From NCBI RefSeq assembly GCF_004362745.1, contig NZ_SNXY01000006.1, positions 310,001 through 374,000 of the forward strand: a stretch of 64,000 nt of DNA, in the 5' to 3' direction. The position numbers and the translations under genes are program-made. Below are positions 54,947 to 64,000 of this stretch, piece by piece. The number at the start of each line of letters is the position of its first letter. Positions within the stretch are counted from its first letter, which is position 1. Source of the stretch: Oharaeibacter diazotrophicus (GTDB taxonomy: Bacteria; Pseudomonadota; Alphaproteobacteria; Rhizobiales; Pleomorphomonadaceae). Below the pieces are notes generated by a model, which was not told the origin of the DNA, did no database searches, and saw only the letters and a program-made list of their open reading frames with translations.

Positions 54947-55387
54947 ATGCGCTACCTGCACACCATGGTCCGCGTCCGCGATCTCGACGAGGCGCTGGAC
55001 TTCTGGAGCCGCAAGCTCGGCCTCGTCGAGGTGCGCCGCTCCGAATACGAGAAGGGCCGCTTCACGCTGGTCTTCCTCTCCGCTCCCGACGATCTCGAGC
55101 GCGCCCGCGCCGGCGCCGCGCCGCTGGTGGAACTGACCTACAACTGGGACCCCGAGGTCTATGGCGAGGGCCGCAACTTCGGTCACCTCGCCTACGAGGT
55201 CGACGACATCTACGCCACCTGCACCCGCCTGATGGAGGCCGGCGTGACCATCAACCGCCCGCCGCGCGACGGCCGGATGGCCTTCGTGCGCTCGCCGGAC
55301 AACATCTCGATCGAGCTGCTGCAGAAGGGCGCGGCCAAGGAGCCGGCCGAGCCGTGGTCGTCGATGCCCAACACGGGCAAGTGGTGA
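54947..55387 (+). CDS. gloA: Lactoylglutathione lyase (glyoxalase I)
   Basis: 146 residues of VOC fold. The four metal ligands fit: His in YLHTMVRV, Glu in VELTYNW, His in FGHLAYEV and Glu in [18 protein letters not shown] and GEGRNFGH are typical of GloA. It converts the methylglyoxal-glutathione adduct to S-lactoylglutathione. ATG 54947 was chosen; an upstream start would add 18 residues without family resemblance. Confidence 0.92.
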   Translation: MRYLHTMVRVRDLDEALDFWSRKLGLVEVRRSEYEKGRFTLVFLSAPDDLERARAGAAPLVELTYNWDPEVYGEGRNFGHLAYEVDDIYATCTRLMEAGVTINRPPRDGRMAFVRSPDNISIELLQKGAAKEPAEPWSSMPNTGKW

Positions 55388-55431
55388 GCGCCCGCCAAGG
55401 GAGTTCCCCACCTCCGTAGAATCGCGCAAAC

Positions 55432-55520
55432 GACCGCCCACGGGCGGTCCGTGGACCCGACGATTGCTAAAAAATGCTTGCGTCCCCGGACGCGCCGGTA
55501 TTCCTTGACGGCGCGTCCGG
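55432..55520 (+). promoter_or_regulatory. Two hairpins between gloA and the M15-like lipoprotein gene
   Basis: The first (GACCGCCC with GGGCGGTC, 55432-55449) is likely the gloA terminator. The second is a perfect 12-bp stem (55486-55497 with 55509-55520, 11-nt loop) in the leader of the next gene, about 100 bp before its start. TTGACG overlaps its loop and right arm. The second may be an operator, an attenuator or an RNA element. Confidence 0.55.
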
Positions 55521-55620
55521 ACGGCCGTCCACCCGGGAGGCACCGCGGTTTTGCGCGGTTCGGACGGCGCACCGGCCCGGCCTTGCCGGTTCCGATGGCC
55601 AAGACGGGGAAGACGGGAGC

Positions 55621-56769
55621 ATGCATGTCCGACTGATCGCCGCGGCCTGCGCCGCCATCGTCGTCTCCTCCTGCTCCAGCGTCTACGACACCGCCGACTT
55701 CGTCCGCCGCGATCCCGCCAAGCCGGGCGCCACCGCGACGACCGTCGCCGCCACCGATCCGGCGAAGGCGCCGACCACGGAATCCGCCGCCGCGGCACCC
55801 GCCGCGAAGCCCGACGCCGCCGCTCCGGCCGCGAAGTCCGATTCCGCTCCGGCCTCCACCGGAGACGGCGCGCCGTCCCCGGTCGCCGCGTCCGCCGCGG
55901 AGGCGCCCGCCGCCGCGCAGCCGCGCAGCCTGCTGGCGATGTTCCGCGCGGCCACCGCCGCGCCGGCCGTCGTCGCCGCCGAGGCGGCGGTGAACGACGA
56001 GGCCGCCGCGGCGCAATCCGGCAAGACGGGGGCGGCCGCGACGGCCGCGGCGCCCGCCGCTGCGACGACCGCGCCGGCCGCGGCCGCGACCCCCGCTCCG
56101 GTCGTCGAGGACGACGGCGGCGACGAGGTTTCCGAGGCCGACCTCGCCGGCGAGGTCGAGGCCGACCCGACCAAGATCGCGGTGCCCGAGGAGCCGATCG
56201 ACGACGGCCTCGAGCACGACTTCGTCAACGTCTACTCCTCCAAGCCCGACGCTCCGGTCGAAGCGATTCCCGGCCTGCCGGGCGTGTCCTGGGAGGGCAA
56301 CCTCGTGCTGGCCTCGCGCGGCGACGACGGCGACCCGCGCGGCCTGTTCGGCGGCGAGGACCATCCCTTCGCCCGCACCGTGCCCGGCATCCCGCGCCAG
56401 ATCGTCCAGGCGGCCAACGGCCTGCTGCTCGCCCATTCGGCGATCAACGTCTCCTGCATCAAGCCGGACCTCCTCGGCCTCGTGCGCCGCGCCGAGGGCC
56501 ATTTCGGCCACAAGGTGGTCGTGACGTCGGGCTACCGCTCGCCGGCGCACAACCGGCGCGTCCACGGCGCCCGGCATTCGCAGCACATGTTCTGCAACGC
56601 CCTCGACCTCTTCATGCCCGGCGTCGCCCGCGACGACCTCGCGCGCTTCTTCTTCGCCCAGCCGGACCGCGGCGGCATCGGGCTCTACTGCCACACCCGG
56701 TCGATCCACATCGACACCGGCCGCCGCCGGCAGTGGCGCTGGGCCTGCCGCGGCCGCGGTCGCGGCTGA
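55621..56769 (+). CDS. Lipoprotein with DUF882/M15-like peptidase domain
   Basis: 382 residues. The lipobox is VVSSC (Cys near 18). A long Ala/Pro-rich disordered linker follows, to about residue 180. The C-terminal domain is YcbK/DUF882-like: SGYRSPAHNRRVHGARHSQH and CNALDLFMPG hold the zinc ligands (His, Asp), and SIHIDTGRRRQWRW the last His. These proteins are D,D-peptidase-like and probably act on peptidoglycan. Lipid anchoring with a long linker suits an outer membrane protein reaching the wall. Confidence 0.88.
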   Translation: MHVRLIAAACAAIVVSSCSSVYDTADFVRRDPAKPGATATTVAATDPAKAPTTESAAAAPAAKPDAAAPAAKSDSAPASTGDGAPSPVAASAAEAPAAAQPRSLLAMFRAATAAPAVVAAEAAVNDEAAAAQSGKTGAAATAAAPAAATTAPAAAATPAPVVEDDGGDEVSEADLAGEVEADPTKIAVPEEPIDDGLEHDFVNVYSSKPDAPVEAIPGLPGVSWEGNLVLASRGDDGDPRGLFGGEDHPFARTVPGIPRQIVQAANGLLLAHSAINVSCIKPDLLGLVRRAEGHFGHKVVVTSGYRSPAHNRRVHGARHSQHMFCNALDLFMPGVARDDLARFFFAQPDRGGIGLYCHTRSIHIDTGRRRQWRWACRGRGRG

Positions 56770-56811
56770 GCGCCTTCCCGTCCGATCCACCCTGTGCCGA
56801 AGGAGACCGCG

Positions 56812-57240
56812 ATGCCGGTGCCCTACGATCCCGCCAACGTCTTCGCCAAGATCCTGCGCGGCGAGATCCCGAACCACACCATCTACGAGGACGAGCACAC
56901 GCTCGCCTTCATGGACATCATGCCCCAGGCCGACGGCCATGCGCTGGTGATCCCGAAGACGCCGGCGCGCAACCTGCTCGACGCCACGCCCGAGCAGCTC
57001 GCCGCGGTGGTCGCGACCACACAGAAGGTGGCGCGCGCGGTCAAGAAGGCCTTCGCCGCACCGGGCGTTCTGGTGATGCAGTTCAACGAGGCGGCCTCCG
57101 GCCAGACCGTGTTCCACCTGCACTTCCACGTCGTGCCGCGCTTCGAGGGCACGGAACTCCGCCCGCACGCCGGCGGCGCCACCGACCACGGCGCGCTCGC
57201 CGCCCACGCCGCCAAGATCCGCGCCGCCTTGGAAGGCTGA
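56812..57240 (+). CDS. HIT-family nucleotide hydrolase
   Basis: 142 residues. The catalytic triad motif is HLHFHVVPR near residues 103-111, and [17 protein letters not shown] at the start is typical of the bacterial HinT/HIT group. It hydrolyses nucleoside phosphoramidates or dinucleotides in the cytoplasm. ATG 56812 has AAGGAGA upstream. It ends near a bidirectional terminator shared with the GDPD gene. Confidence 0.93.
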   Translation: MPVPYDPANVFAKILRGEIPNHTIYEDEHTLAFMDIMPQADGHALVIPKTPARNLLDATPEQLAAVVATTQKVARAVKKAFAAPGVLVMQFNEAASGQTVFHLHFHVVPRFEGTELRPHAGGATDHGALAAHAAKIRAALEG

Positions 57241-57266
57241 CGCGGCGACTCCCGGCTCCGGAATAC

Positions 57267-57310
57267 GAGAAGGGCGCCCGCCGGGGGATCGGTGGGCGCC
57301 CTTCTCGTTT
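57267..57310. terminator. Bidirectional terminator between the HIT and GDPD genes
   Basis: A perfect 13-bp stem (57267-57279 with 57294-57306), 14-nt loop, then GTTTCC. The genes on either side are convergent. Confidence 0.8.
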
Positions 57311-57324
57311 CCGCGTGGATCGTA

Positions 57325-58080
57325 TCAGGCCTCGGGGTCGAAGCCCTCGAAGATCATCTGGTCGGCGTGGGCCGCGGCGGTGGCGCGGGCGGCGGGGTTG
57401 CGGACGGTCCAGGTCAGCAGCGGCAGGCGCCACTCCTCGCGGACGCGGCGGGCGATCGCGTTCGGCAGCAGGTCGACCCAGTAGCCGACGAACTGGAAGC
57501 CCGACCACGGCCGGTGGGCGAGGGCGGCGAGATCGGCGCGCGCGGCGTCGTCGAGGTCGCCGTAGTCGTGCGGGTCGCGGGCGTCGTCGGCGACGATGCC
57601 GCGCACGAGCGCAGGCGCGACGACGCCGAAATCCTCGACCATGCGCGGATCGAAGGACATCACCGCGACCGGACCGTCGTAGCGGGCGAGCTTCGCCGCC
57701 ACCGCCTCGACGAGGTCGCGCTGGCGGGCGCCGAAGCGGCTCTTGACCTCGATCACCAGCGTCGACCGGCCGGCGACGAGGTCGAGCACGTCGTCGAGCG
57801 CGGGGATGCGATCGGCCGTCGCCTTGAACGGCACCTTGCGAAGGTCGGCCATGGCGAGGCCGGCGGTCGGCCCGTGGCCTTCCGTCAGGCGGTCGAGCGT
57901 ATCGTCGTGGAAGACGAAGACCTCGCCGTCGGCGGAGAGGTGGACGTCGATCTCGATCGAGAAGCCGCGGTCGGCGGCGGCGGCCACCGCAGACAGAGTG
58001 TTCTCGATCCGGCCGGCGGCCGCGTCGTGGAACCCGCGATGGGCGACCGGACGGGCGGTCAGCCAGCCGAGATCGGACAT
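57325..58080 (-). CDS. Glycerophosphodiester phosphodiesterase
   Basis: 251 residues with the GDPD signature: VAHRGFHD, then FSIEIDVHLSADGEVFVFHDD. It cleaves glycerophosphodiesters to glycerol-3-phosphate and an alcohol, in lipid turnover. No signal peptide is seen, so it is probably cytoplasmic (UgpQ-like). Its ATG overlaps the stop of the ridA-like gene (TGATG), so translation is coupled. Confidence 0.92.
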   Translation of the reverse strand: MSDLGWLTARPVAHRGFHDAAAGRIENTLSAVAAAADRGFSIEIDVHLSADGEVFVFHDDTLDRLTEGHGPTAGLAMADLRKVPFKATADRIPALDDVLDLVAGRSTLVIEVKSRFGARQRDLVEAVAAKLARYDGPVAVMSFDPRMVEDFGVVAPALVRGIVADDARDPHDYGDLDDAARADLAALAHRPWSGFQFVGYWVDLLPNAIARRVREEWRLPLLTWTVRNPAARATAAAHADQMIFEGFDPEA

Positions 58081-58544
58081 CACGCGACCTCGACGACCGC
58101 GTCGATCTCGACCGCGACGCCGAAGGGCAGGGCGGCGACGCCGAGGGCGCAGCGCGAATGCTTGCCGCGCTCGCCGAGCACCTTGCCCATCAGGTTGGAG
58201 GCGCCGTTGATCACCTGCGGGTGGTCGACGAAGTCGGGCGCGGAGTTGACGAAGCCGTTGAGGCGGACGACGCGGACGATCCGGTCGAGGTCGCCGACGG
58301 CGGCCTTGACCTGCGCCAGGATGTTGAGCGCGCAGAGTTCGGCGGCGCGCTGGCCCTGTTCGATCGTGAGGCCCGCACCGAGCTTGCCGGCGACCTCCTC
58401 GCCCGACGGGCTGCGCGAGATCTGGCCCGACACGAACAGGAGGTTGCCGGTCTGCACGACGGGCACGTAGTTGGCCGCCGGCGCGGGGGCGGCGGGCAGG
58501 GCGAGCCCGAGCTCGGCGAGCAGCGATTCGACGACACCGGCCAT
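58080..58544 (-). CDS. RidA-family protein (YjgF/Rid, endoribonuclease-like group)
   Basis: 154 residues. VVQTGNLLFVSGQISR, ALNILAQVKAAVGDLDRIVR and VAVEIDAVVEVA are family features. The Arg of active imine deaminases is not clearly at the usual place, so it may belong to a subgroup without the RidA deaminase function. ATG at 58544 has GGAAGGGATCC upstream. Coupled to the GDPD gene. Confidence 0.85.
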   Translation of the reverse strand: MAGVVESLLAELGLALPAAPAPAANYVPVVQTGNLLFVSGQISRSPSGEEVAGKLGAGLTIEQGQRAAELCALNILAQVKAAVGDLDRIVRVVRLNGFVNSAPDFVDHPQVINGASNLMGKVLGERGKHSRCALGVAALPFGVAVEIDAVVEVA

Positions 58545-58779
58545 GGATCGGATCCCTTCCTCAGATGTGGCTGCGCCGGTTCTGACCGATCGCGGGGGGA
58601 TTGGCAACGACCTCGCCAGCGCGCCGACGGGCCGGCCCCCGACCGCCCGGGGACCATCGCCGACACGGAACGGTGGACCGTGGCGCCGGCTTTAGAAAAA
58701 AGCCCGATTGTCCCGTATGGTGCAGCGCGGCGACTCGCATCGCCCGACGACGCGGGCTCTCCCGCCGGAAAGGACCGTC

Positions 58780-59583
58780 ATGAAATTCACCGCCGTGCCC
58801 GCGCTCGTGTCGGCGCTCCTCGCGGCCGGACCGGCCCTCGCCGGCGCCGGCCCGCTGACGCCGCACCGGGCGGTCTACGACCTCTCGCTCGCCGGCGGCG
58901 CCGGCCTGTCGGAGGACGCGCCGGACATGACGGGCCGGATGGTCTACGAGTTCACCGGCAACGCCTGCGAGGGCTACACCACCAACTTCCGCTTCGTGGT
59001 CGCGAGCACCGGCGACGACGGCAGCCGGTCCGTCACCGACCTGCGCACCTCCAACCACGAGGACGCCGACGGCGCCGGCTTCCAGTTCCTGTCGCAGACC
59101 TACACCAACCAGGTCCTGACCGAGGACGTGAAGGGCACCGCCGCGAGTGCCGACGGCAAGGTCACGGTCGAGCTCGGCGGCGGGGCGAAGCCCGTCACCT
59201 TCGCCGGCACCACGCTTTTCCCGACCGCCCATCTCCTGAAGGTGATCGAGGCCGCCAAGGGTGGCGCGAGCGTGGTCGAGCAGGACGTCTACGACGGCTC
59301 CGACGGCGGCGGCCGGGCCTACCGCACCACCACGCTGATCGGCCGCGAGAGCCGCGACGCGGCCCCCGGTCCGGCCGCGAAGATCGGTCCCGTCAGGCAC
59401 TGGCCGGTCACGGTGTCCTATTTCGACCCGACCGCCACCGGTGACCAGACGCCCGAGTACACCATTGCCTTCCAGCTCTGGGAGAACGGCGTTTCCACCG
59501 ACATGACCATGGACTACGGCGACTTCGCCCTCGCCGGCCGCCTGATGGGCTACGAGGCACTGCCCGAGGACAAGTGCGACTGA
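58780..59583 (+). CDS. eipB: Cell envelope integrity protein EipB (DUF1849)
   Basis: 267 residues: a signal peptide (VPALVSALLAAGPALAGA), then a DUF1849 beta-spiral domain. Two cysteines at the ends (GNACEGYTT near 66 and Cys266 in DKCD) match the disulfide pair that stabilises EipB of Brucella. That protein is periplasmic and needed for envelope integrity and virulence. The ATG has GGAAAGGACC upstream. Confidence 0.88.
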   Translation: MKFTAVPALVSALLAAGPALAGAGPLTPHRAVYDLSLAGGAGLSEDAPDMTGRMVYEFTGNACEGYTTNFRFVVASTGDDGSRSVTDLRTSNHEDADGAGFQFLSQTYTNQVLTEDVKGTAASADGKVTVELGGGAKPVTFAGTTLFPTAHLLKVIEAAKGGASVVEQDVYDGSDGGGRAYRTTTLIGRESRDAAPGPAAKIGPVRHWPVTVSYFDPTATGDQTPEYTIAFQLWENGVSTDMTMDYGDFALAGRLMGYEALPEDKCD

Positions 59584-59682
59584 GGTGCAGGGCTACGGGA
59601 CGGCGCGGTTCGCGGCCGGCGATTGCCTGATCCGCGCCACGACGGGCTTTATCGACGCGCGCCGGCGTGGCAGAGAACGCCC

Positions 59683-60882
59683 GTGACCTCGCCGATCCGC
59701 CATATCGCCGCCGCCGCCTCGCCGCCGCGCGAGGCAGCCGGGCGCCCCGATCCCGAGACCGACCGCCGCTTCATGGCGGCGGCGATCGCGCTCGGGCGTC
59801 GCAACCTCGGCCGCGCCTGGCCCAATCCTTCGGTCGGCGCCATCGTGGTCCGGCATGGCCCCGGCGGCCCCGAGGTGGTCGCCCGCGGCACCACCGCGCC
59901 CGGCGGCCGGCCGCACGCCGAGGCGGTGGCGCTCACTGCTGCCGGCGAGGCCGCCCGCGGCGCCACCGTCTACGTCACGCTCGAGCCCTGCGCGCACCAC
60001 GGCCGGACGCCGCCCTGCTCGGAGGCGCTGGTCGCCGCCGGTGTCGCCCGGGTGGTCGCGTCGGTGACCGATCCCGATCCGCGCGTCGCCGGCCGCGGCT
60101 TCGCCCATCTCGAGGCCCACGGCATCGCGGTCACCCGCGGCGTGCTCGCCGCCGAGGGTGCCGCGCTGCACGCCGGCCACGTCAGCCGCGTCCGCCGCGG
60201 CCGGCCGCACCTGACGCTGAAGCTCGCCGTCTCCGCCGACGGCGCGATCGGCCGGGTCGGCGCCGGGCAGGTGGCGATCTCCGGCCCGCTCGCCCGCGCC
60301 TACGCCCACGGCCTCCGCCTCTCCAACGACGCCATCATGGTCGGCGTCGGCACGGTCCTCGCCGACGATCCCGAACTGACCTGCCGGCTGCCCGGCTGCG
60401 AGCACCGTTCGCCGGTGCGCGTGGTGCTCGACCCGGCGGCGCGGACGCCGCCGGCCGCCAAGGTGGTGCGCGGCGCCTCCCGCGTCCCCACCTGGATCTT
60501 CGTCGCGCCCGACGCCCCCGACGAGCGCATCGCCGCCCTCGGCGCGGCGGGCGCCTCGGTGCTGGTGGCGCCGCGCGCCGGCGAACCCCATCTCTCGGCT
60601 GGTCTCGATCTTGCCGACGTGCTCGGCCAGCTCGGCCGCGCCGGCATCACCACGCTGCTCGCCGAAGGCGGCGCGCGCGTCGCCCGGGCGCTGGTCGAGG
60701 CCGATCTCGTCGACGAGGCGGCGATCGTCGCCGCTCCGGTCACGGTGGGCGAGGGCGGCGTGCCCGCGCTCGCCGGCCTGCCGCTCTCCCGCCTGCTGGC
60801 GGACCCGCGCTACGAAACCCTGGAACGACGCCGACTGGCGGACGATCGCCTCGTCCGCGTCGGCCGCGAGGAGACCGACTGA
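59683..60882 (+). CDS. ribD: Bifunctional riboflavin-biosynthesis deaminase/reductase RibD
   Basis: Up to 399 residues. The N-terminal deaminase has zinc motif [11 protein letters not shown] and [15 protein letters not shown]. The C-terminal reductase (from about 170) has [14 protein letters not shown] and [15 protein letters not shown]. It carries out the second and third steps of riboflavin synthesis. The start is uncertain: GTG 59683 or ATG 59773 (the latter begins [13 protein letters not shown] and fits homologues). I see no FMN riboswitch in the short gap after eipB. Confidence 0.92.
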   Translation: MTSPIRHIAAAASPPREAAGRPDPETDRRFMAAAIALGRRNLGRAWPNPSVGAIVVRHGPGGPEVVARGTTAPGGRPHAEAVALTAAGEAARGATVYVTLEPCAHHGRTPPCSEALVAAGVARVVASVTDPDPRVAGRGFAHLEAHGIAVTRGVLAAEGAALHAGHVSRVRRGRPHLTLKLAVSADGAIGRVGAGQVAISGPLARAYAHGLRLSNDAIMVGVGTVLADDPELTCRLPGCEHRSPVRVVLDPAARTPPAAKVVRGASRVPTWIFVAPDAPDERIAALGAAGASVLVAPRAGEPHLSAGLDLADVLGQLGRAGITTLLAEGGARVARALVEADLVDEAAIVAAPVTVGEGGVPALAGLPLSRLLADPRYETLERRRLADDRLVRVGREETD

Positions 60883-61478
60883 TGTTCACCGGTATCGTCA
60901 CCGACGTCGGGGAGGTCGTGCGCGTCGACGAACGCGCCACCGGCGTGCGGGCCCGCATGGCCACCGCCTACGACCCCGAGACGATCGCGATCGGCGCCTC
61001 GATCGCCTGCTCGGGCGCCTGCCTGACCGTGATCGAGCGCGGCAGCGAGGGCGGCCGCGGCTGGTTCGACGTCGAGGCCTCGGTCGAGACGCTCGCCAAG
61101 ACCACGCTCGACGAGTGGAAGCCCGGCAAGCGCGTCAACCTCGAGCGCGCGCTGAAGATCGGCGACGAACTCGGCGGTCACATCGTCACCGGTCACGTCG
61201 ACGCGGTGGCGACCCTGGTCGCCCGCGACGACGTCGCCGACATGGCGCGCCTGACCTTCCGCGTGCCGCACGAACTCGCGCGCTTCGTGGCCGAGAAGGG
61301 CTCGGTGACGCTCGACGGCACCTCGCTGACCGTGAACGACGTCGACGGCGACACCTTCTCGGTCATGCTGATCCCGCACACGCTGACCGTCACCACCTGG
61401 GGCGAGCGCCGGGCCGGCGACCGCATCAACTTCGAGGTGGACCTGATGGCCCGCTACGTCGCACGGCTGAGGGGGTGA
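60882..61478 (+). CDS. ribE: Riboflavin synthase alpha subunit
   Basis: 198 residues: two tandem lumazine-binding repeats, the first starting [13 protein letters not shown], the second around [13 protein letters not shown]. It forms riboflavin by dismutation of two 6,7-dimethyl-8-ribityllumazine molecules. The ATG overlaps the ribD stop (TGATG), so translation is coupled. Confidence 0.96.
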   Translation: MFTGIVTDVGEVVRVDERATGVRARMATAYDPETIAIGASIACSGACLTVIERGSEGGRGWFDVEASVETLAKTTLDEWKPGKRVNLERALKIGDELGGHIVTGHVDAVATLVARDDVADMARLTFRVPHELARFVAEKGSVTLDGTSLTVNDVDGDTFSVMLIPHTLTVTTWGERRAGDRINFEVDLMARYVARLRG

Positions 61479-61573
61479 GCGTGGGAGAGGTCGTCGAACT
61501 CAGCCGGTCCCCCTTGACCCGATCCGCACAGCGTGGTCTCTCGCGCCGCACCGCCCACACGAAGGAAACGCAA

Positions 61574-62023
61574 ATGGCCGAAACGCCGCATCTGCTCGTC
61601 ATCGAGGCGCGCTTCTACGACGACATCGCGGACGAGCTGTTCGCCGGTGCGGCCGAGGCGCTGACCGCGCGCGGTGCCACCTTCGACCGCGTCCAGGTGC
61701 CGGGCGTGCTGGAGATCCCGGCCGCCCTCGCGATGGCGCTCGACGCCGCCGAGGACGGCGTCGTTTCCTACGACGGCTACGTCCTGCTCGGCTGCGTCAT
61801 CCGCGGCGAGACCACGCACTACGACATCGTCGCCAACGAGTCCGCGCGCGTGATCATGGAGCTGGTGGTGTCGGAGAGCCTCGCCGTCGGCAACGGCATT
61901 CTGACCGTCGAGAACGACGATCAGGCCTGGGCCCGCGCCCGCCGCAACGACAAGAACAAGGGCGGTGCCGCCTCCGAGGCCGCGCTCGCCATGATCGCGC
62001 TCCGCGAGCGCTTCGGCGCCTGA
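61574..62023 (+). CDS. ribH: 6,7-dimethyl-8-ribityllumazine synthase
   Basis: 149 residues. It has [35 protein letters not shown] (catalytic His) and [15 protein letters not shown], typical of lumazine synthase, the enzyme that builds the ribityllumazine substrate of RibE as an icosahedral or pentameric assembly. ATG with GAAGGAAACG upstream. It lies 95 bp after ribE. Confidence 0.96.
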   Translation: MAETPHLLVIEARFYDDIADELFAGAAEALTARGATFDRVQVPGVLEIPAALAMALDAAEDGVVSYDGYVLLGCVIRGETTHYDIVANESARVIMELVVSESLAVGNGILTVENDDQAWARARRNDKNKGGAASEAALAMIALRERFGA

Positions 62024-62042
62024 CCCGACGAGAGCGCCTGCC

Positions 62043-62552
62043 ATGAGCGACATCGGCCGATCGAACCAGCGCCCCGAGCCGCGCCCCGCCAACCAGCGCG
62101 GCGCGGCCCGCCTCGCGGCGGTGCAGGCGCTCTACCAGCTGGAGATCGGCGGCGAGGACATCGTCGCCGTCGTCACCGAGTTCGAGGCGCACCGCCTCGG
62201 CAAGGAGATCGACGGCGTCGAGTACCGTCAGGCCGACGCGGCGTGGTTCCGTGACATCGTCGCGGGCGTGGTCGGCGAGCAGCGCCGGCTCGATCCGATG
62301 ATCCACACCGCGCTGGTCGAGGACTGGCCGCTGAAGCGGGTCGACGCCACGCTGCGCGCCATCCTGCGCTGCGGCGCCTACGAGCTCTCCAAGCGTCCGG
62401 ACGTGCCCGGCCGCGTCATCATCACCGAGTACATCGACATCGCCCGCGCCTTCTTCGGCGACGACGAGCCCAAGCTCGTCAACGGCGTGCTCGACCGTCT
62501 CGCCCACGATCTGCGGCCCGACGAGTTCCCGGCCGTCGGCGCCAAGCCGTGA
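62043..62552 (+). CDS. nusB: Transcription antitermination factor NusB
   Basis: 169 residues, all-helical. [19 protein letters not shown] is the RNA-binding N-terminal helix; [17 protein letters not shown] and [18 protein letters not shown] are conserved in NusB. It binds boxA RNA with NusE and supports rRNA transcription. It follows ribH by 20 bp, the usual order in alphaproteobacteria. Confidence 0.96.
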   Translation: MSDIGRSNQRPEPRPANQRGAARLAAVQALYQLEIGGEDIVAVVTEFEAHRLGKEIDGVEYRQADAAWFRDIVAGVVGEQRRLDPMIHTALVEDWPLKRVDATLRAILRCGAYELSKRPDVPGRVIITEYIDIARAFFGDDEPKLVNGVLDRLAHDLRPDEFPAVGAKP

Positions 62553-63544
62553 CCGGGGCCGACCGGCCCGGGGAGTTCGAGCTGATCGCGCGCGTGTTCG
62601 CGCCGCTGGCCGGGGAGGGTGCCTTCGGCCTCGTCGACGACGCCGCCGTGCTGACCCCGCCGCCGGGCGAGGACTTGGTGCTGACCAAGGACGCCGTCGT
62701 CGCCGGCGTCCATTTCTTCCCCGACGATCCCTGGGACGCGGTGGCGCAGAAGGCGCTGCGCGTCAATCTCTCCGACCTCGCCGCCAAGGGCGCCCGCCCG
62801 CTCGGCTACCTGCTCGGCCTCGGCCTGCCCGACGGCTGGCGCACCGAGGACGCCGAGGCGCTCGGCCGCGGCCTCGCCCTCGACCAGGACGCCTACGGCC
62901 TGCGCCTCCTCGGCGGCGACACCGTGCGCTCGCCGGAGCGGCTGATGCTGTCGGTCACCGTGTTCGGCGCGGTGCCGGCCGGGCGGATGGCCCGCCGCGG
63001 CGGCGCCACCCCGCGCGACGTGATCGTCGTCACCGGCACGATCGGCGACGCCGCGCTCGGCCTGAAGCTCCGGCTCGATGCGGGTCTTTCCGGCCGGCTC
63101 GGCCTCGCCGACGCCGACCGCGACCACCTGCTCGACCGCTACCTGCTGCCGCGACCGCGCTCGGCGGTGGCCGGCGCCGTGCTCGCCCACGCCGGCGGCG
63201 CCATGGACGTCTCCGACGGTCTCGTCGGCGACCTCGCCAAGATGGCGGCCGCCTCCGGCGTCGCCATCCGCCTCGACGCCTCCCGGGTGCCGCTGTCGGA
63301 CGCGGCGCGGGCGGCGATCGCCGCCGACCCGGCGCTGCTGCGCACCGCGCTCGGCGGGGGCGACGACTACGAGATCGCCGTCGCGCTCGACGAGGACGAC
63401 TGCGACGCCTTCGTCGACGCCTGCCGCGACGCCGGCGTCGCCGCGACGCCGATCGGCCGCGCCGAGGCCGGCCGCGGCGTCACCGTGGTCGGCACCGACG
63501 GTGCGGTGATGGATCTCGGCGCCGGCAGCTACGCGCACTTCTGA
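62549..63544 (+). CDS. thiL: Thiamine-monophosphate kinase
   Basis: 331 residues of the PurM-like ATP-grasp family. [40 protein letters not shown] and LLGGDTVRS are ThiL motifs; [18 protein letters not shown] is the second nucleotide site. It makes thiamine diphosphate. GTG start overlaps the nusB stop by 4 bases (GTGA), so coupled translation. Confidence 0.95.
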   Translation: MTGADRPGEFELIARVFAPLAGEGAFGLVDDAAVLTPPPGEDLVLTKDAVVAGVHFFPDDPWDAVAQKALRVNLSDLAAKGARPLGYLLGLGLPDGWRTEDAEALGRGLALDQDAYGLRLLGGDTVRSPERLMLSVTVFGAVPAGRMARRGGATPRDVIVVTGTIGDAALGLKLRLDAGLSGRLGLADADRDHLLDRYLLPRPRSAVAGAVLAHAGGAMDVSDGLVGDLAKMAAASGVAIRLDASRVPLSDAARAAIAADPALLRTALGGGDDYEIAVALDEDDCDAFVDACRDAGVAATPIGRAEAGRGVTVVGTDGAVMDLGAGSYAHF

Positions 63545-63549
63545 TATCC

Positions 63550-63671
63550 GTCTCGCAAGGTACAGACTCGTCGGGGCGTTGCGAGGTCTCGGCCTTTCGG
63601 CCGGCGCCCGGTCGGGCGCTTCTCGCCCACAAGGCTCCGACCAAAGGTCTGAACCTTGCGGGCTCGCTACG
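63550..63671 (-). repeat. Dispersed multi-hairpin intergenic repeat, copy C (inverted)
   Basis: On the minus strand it closely matches copy A from its left arm through the core, with the outer arm ends complementary at about 13 of 14 positions. The right hairpin is less well paired (about 10 of 16). It begins 6 bp after the thiL stop. Confidence 0.8.
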
Positions 63672-63741
63672 AGACCGATCCGGCGAACCGGATTTCCGCC
63701 ACACCGCCGTGGTTCGATCGTCCGCTCGGTAAGGGTGGTCG

Positions 63742-64000
63742 ATGCGGTTCCTGGGTCTGATCGCGGGCGTGACGTCGCTGGCCGTGGGCACGGCGAGCCT
63801 CGTGCACGCGCTGCCGACGGTGACCGCCGCCGCCCGCTTCGCCTCCGCCGCCGCCGGTCTCGACCCGCTGACGACGCTCGCGGTGGTGCGCGCCAGCGCC
63901 GCCGGCTCGGTGATCGCGGATCTCCGCGCCGCGGTGGCGGCCGACGACCGCGAACTCGCCGACAGCCTGCTCGCCCTCGCCGACGCCCGCGACATCGCCG
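63742..64000 (+). CDS. Unidentified protein with N-terminal signal or anchor (cut by window end)
   Basis: The first 86 residues are visible. The N-terminus MRFLGLIAGVTSLAVGTASL looks like a signal peptide or membrane anchor, then an Ala-rich helical stretch follows. ATG has AAGGGTGGTCG upstream. The rest lies outside the window and no family can be assigned. Confidence 0.6.
   Translation, partial: MRFLGLIAGVTSLAVGTASLVHALPTVTAAARFASAAAGLDPLTTLAVVRASAAGSVIADLRAAVAADDRELADSLLALADARDIA

Noticed and set aside
59584-59682. FMN riboswitch before ribD
   Set aside because: The gap after eipB is only about 100 bp and I see no recognisable RFN core. The cluster is likely under other control.

Overview
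The window is about 64 kb of very GC-rich DNA packed with protein genes on both strands. The gene content points to an alphaproteobacterium of the order Hyphomicrobiales (Rhizobiales): an EipB envelope protein, an LdtR-type MarR regulator, a DUF6163 protein, a phasin, the clpS-clpA pair, an NDUFS4-like complex I subunit, an alphaproteobacterial type HemB and a tandem cold-shock-domain protein. I see no plasmid, phage or transposase genes and no CRISPR array. The genus cannot be fixed from the window. A lanthanide-type alcohol dehydrogenase would fit a plant- or soil-associated facultative methylotroph, but that is an inference.

Layout. 1-6.5 kb: the end of pyrE, an Inh-domain lipoprotein, a LivH-like permease coupled to hemB, DUF6163, ldtR and a cytochrome P450. 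6.8-14.3 kb: recJ and a giant thioester alpha-2-macroglobulin. 14.3-17.6 kb: a pair of inverted hairpin repeats, erpA, dgt and several small proteins. 17.6-23.3 kb: a K+/H+ antiporter divergent from a lipid/envelope glycosylation cassette (ArnT-like transferase, a PAP2 phosphatase fused to a GT2 glycosyltransferase, and a small LAB_N protein). 23.4-27.7 kb: a DEAD-box helicase, a HAD nucleotidase, msrQ and a HEPN-like protein. 28-31.1 kb: a quinoprotein alcohol dehydrogenase operon (PQQ dehydrogenase, XoxJ-like binding protein, cytochrome c). 31.5-37.1 kb: pccB, a VWA/J-domain pair, a D-Ala-D-Ala carboxypeptidase with SPOR domain, and a phasin. 37.5-40.3 kb: clpS-clpA. 40.6-49 kb: a VOC protein, a metallophosphoesterase with a kinase-universal-stress-protein fusion, a hydrolase, a CHCC zinc protein, a flavin monooxygenase, an MFS transporter, rpmG and a zinc peptidase. 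49.2-53.4 kb: tRNA-Arg, the complex I subunit gene, tRNA-Pro and a single-chain restriction-modification-like protein. 53.5-59.6 kb: DUF192, a cold-shock protein, gloA, an M15-like lipoprotein, HIT, a GDPD/RidA pair and eipB. 59.7-63.5 kb: ribD-ribE-ribH-nusB-thiL, then the start of an unidentified gene.

Most of the window is housekeeping or envelope maintenance. The parts most worth a second look are: the PAP2-GT2 fusion and its cassette; a three-copy, multi-hairpin intergenic repeat of about 120 bp (near 25.3, 40.5 and 63.6 kb); the lanthanide-type dehydrogenase cluster; the one-gene restriction-modification locus beside tRNA-Pro; the LivH permease carrying a lipoprotein-like N-terminal domain; the kinase-stress-protein fusion next to a phosphoesterase; and the HEPN-like gene whose frame stays open past an amber codon.

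Limits: all identifications come from reading motifs and family resemblance by eye. No alignment or database search was run. Start codons were chosen from ribosome-binding sites and signal peptides and are the least certain part.
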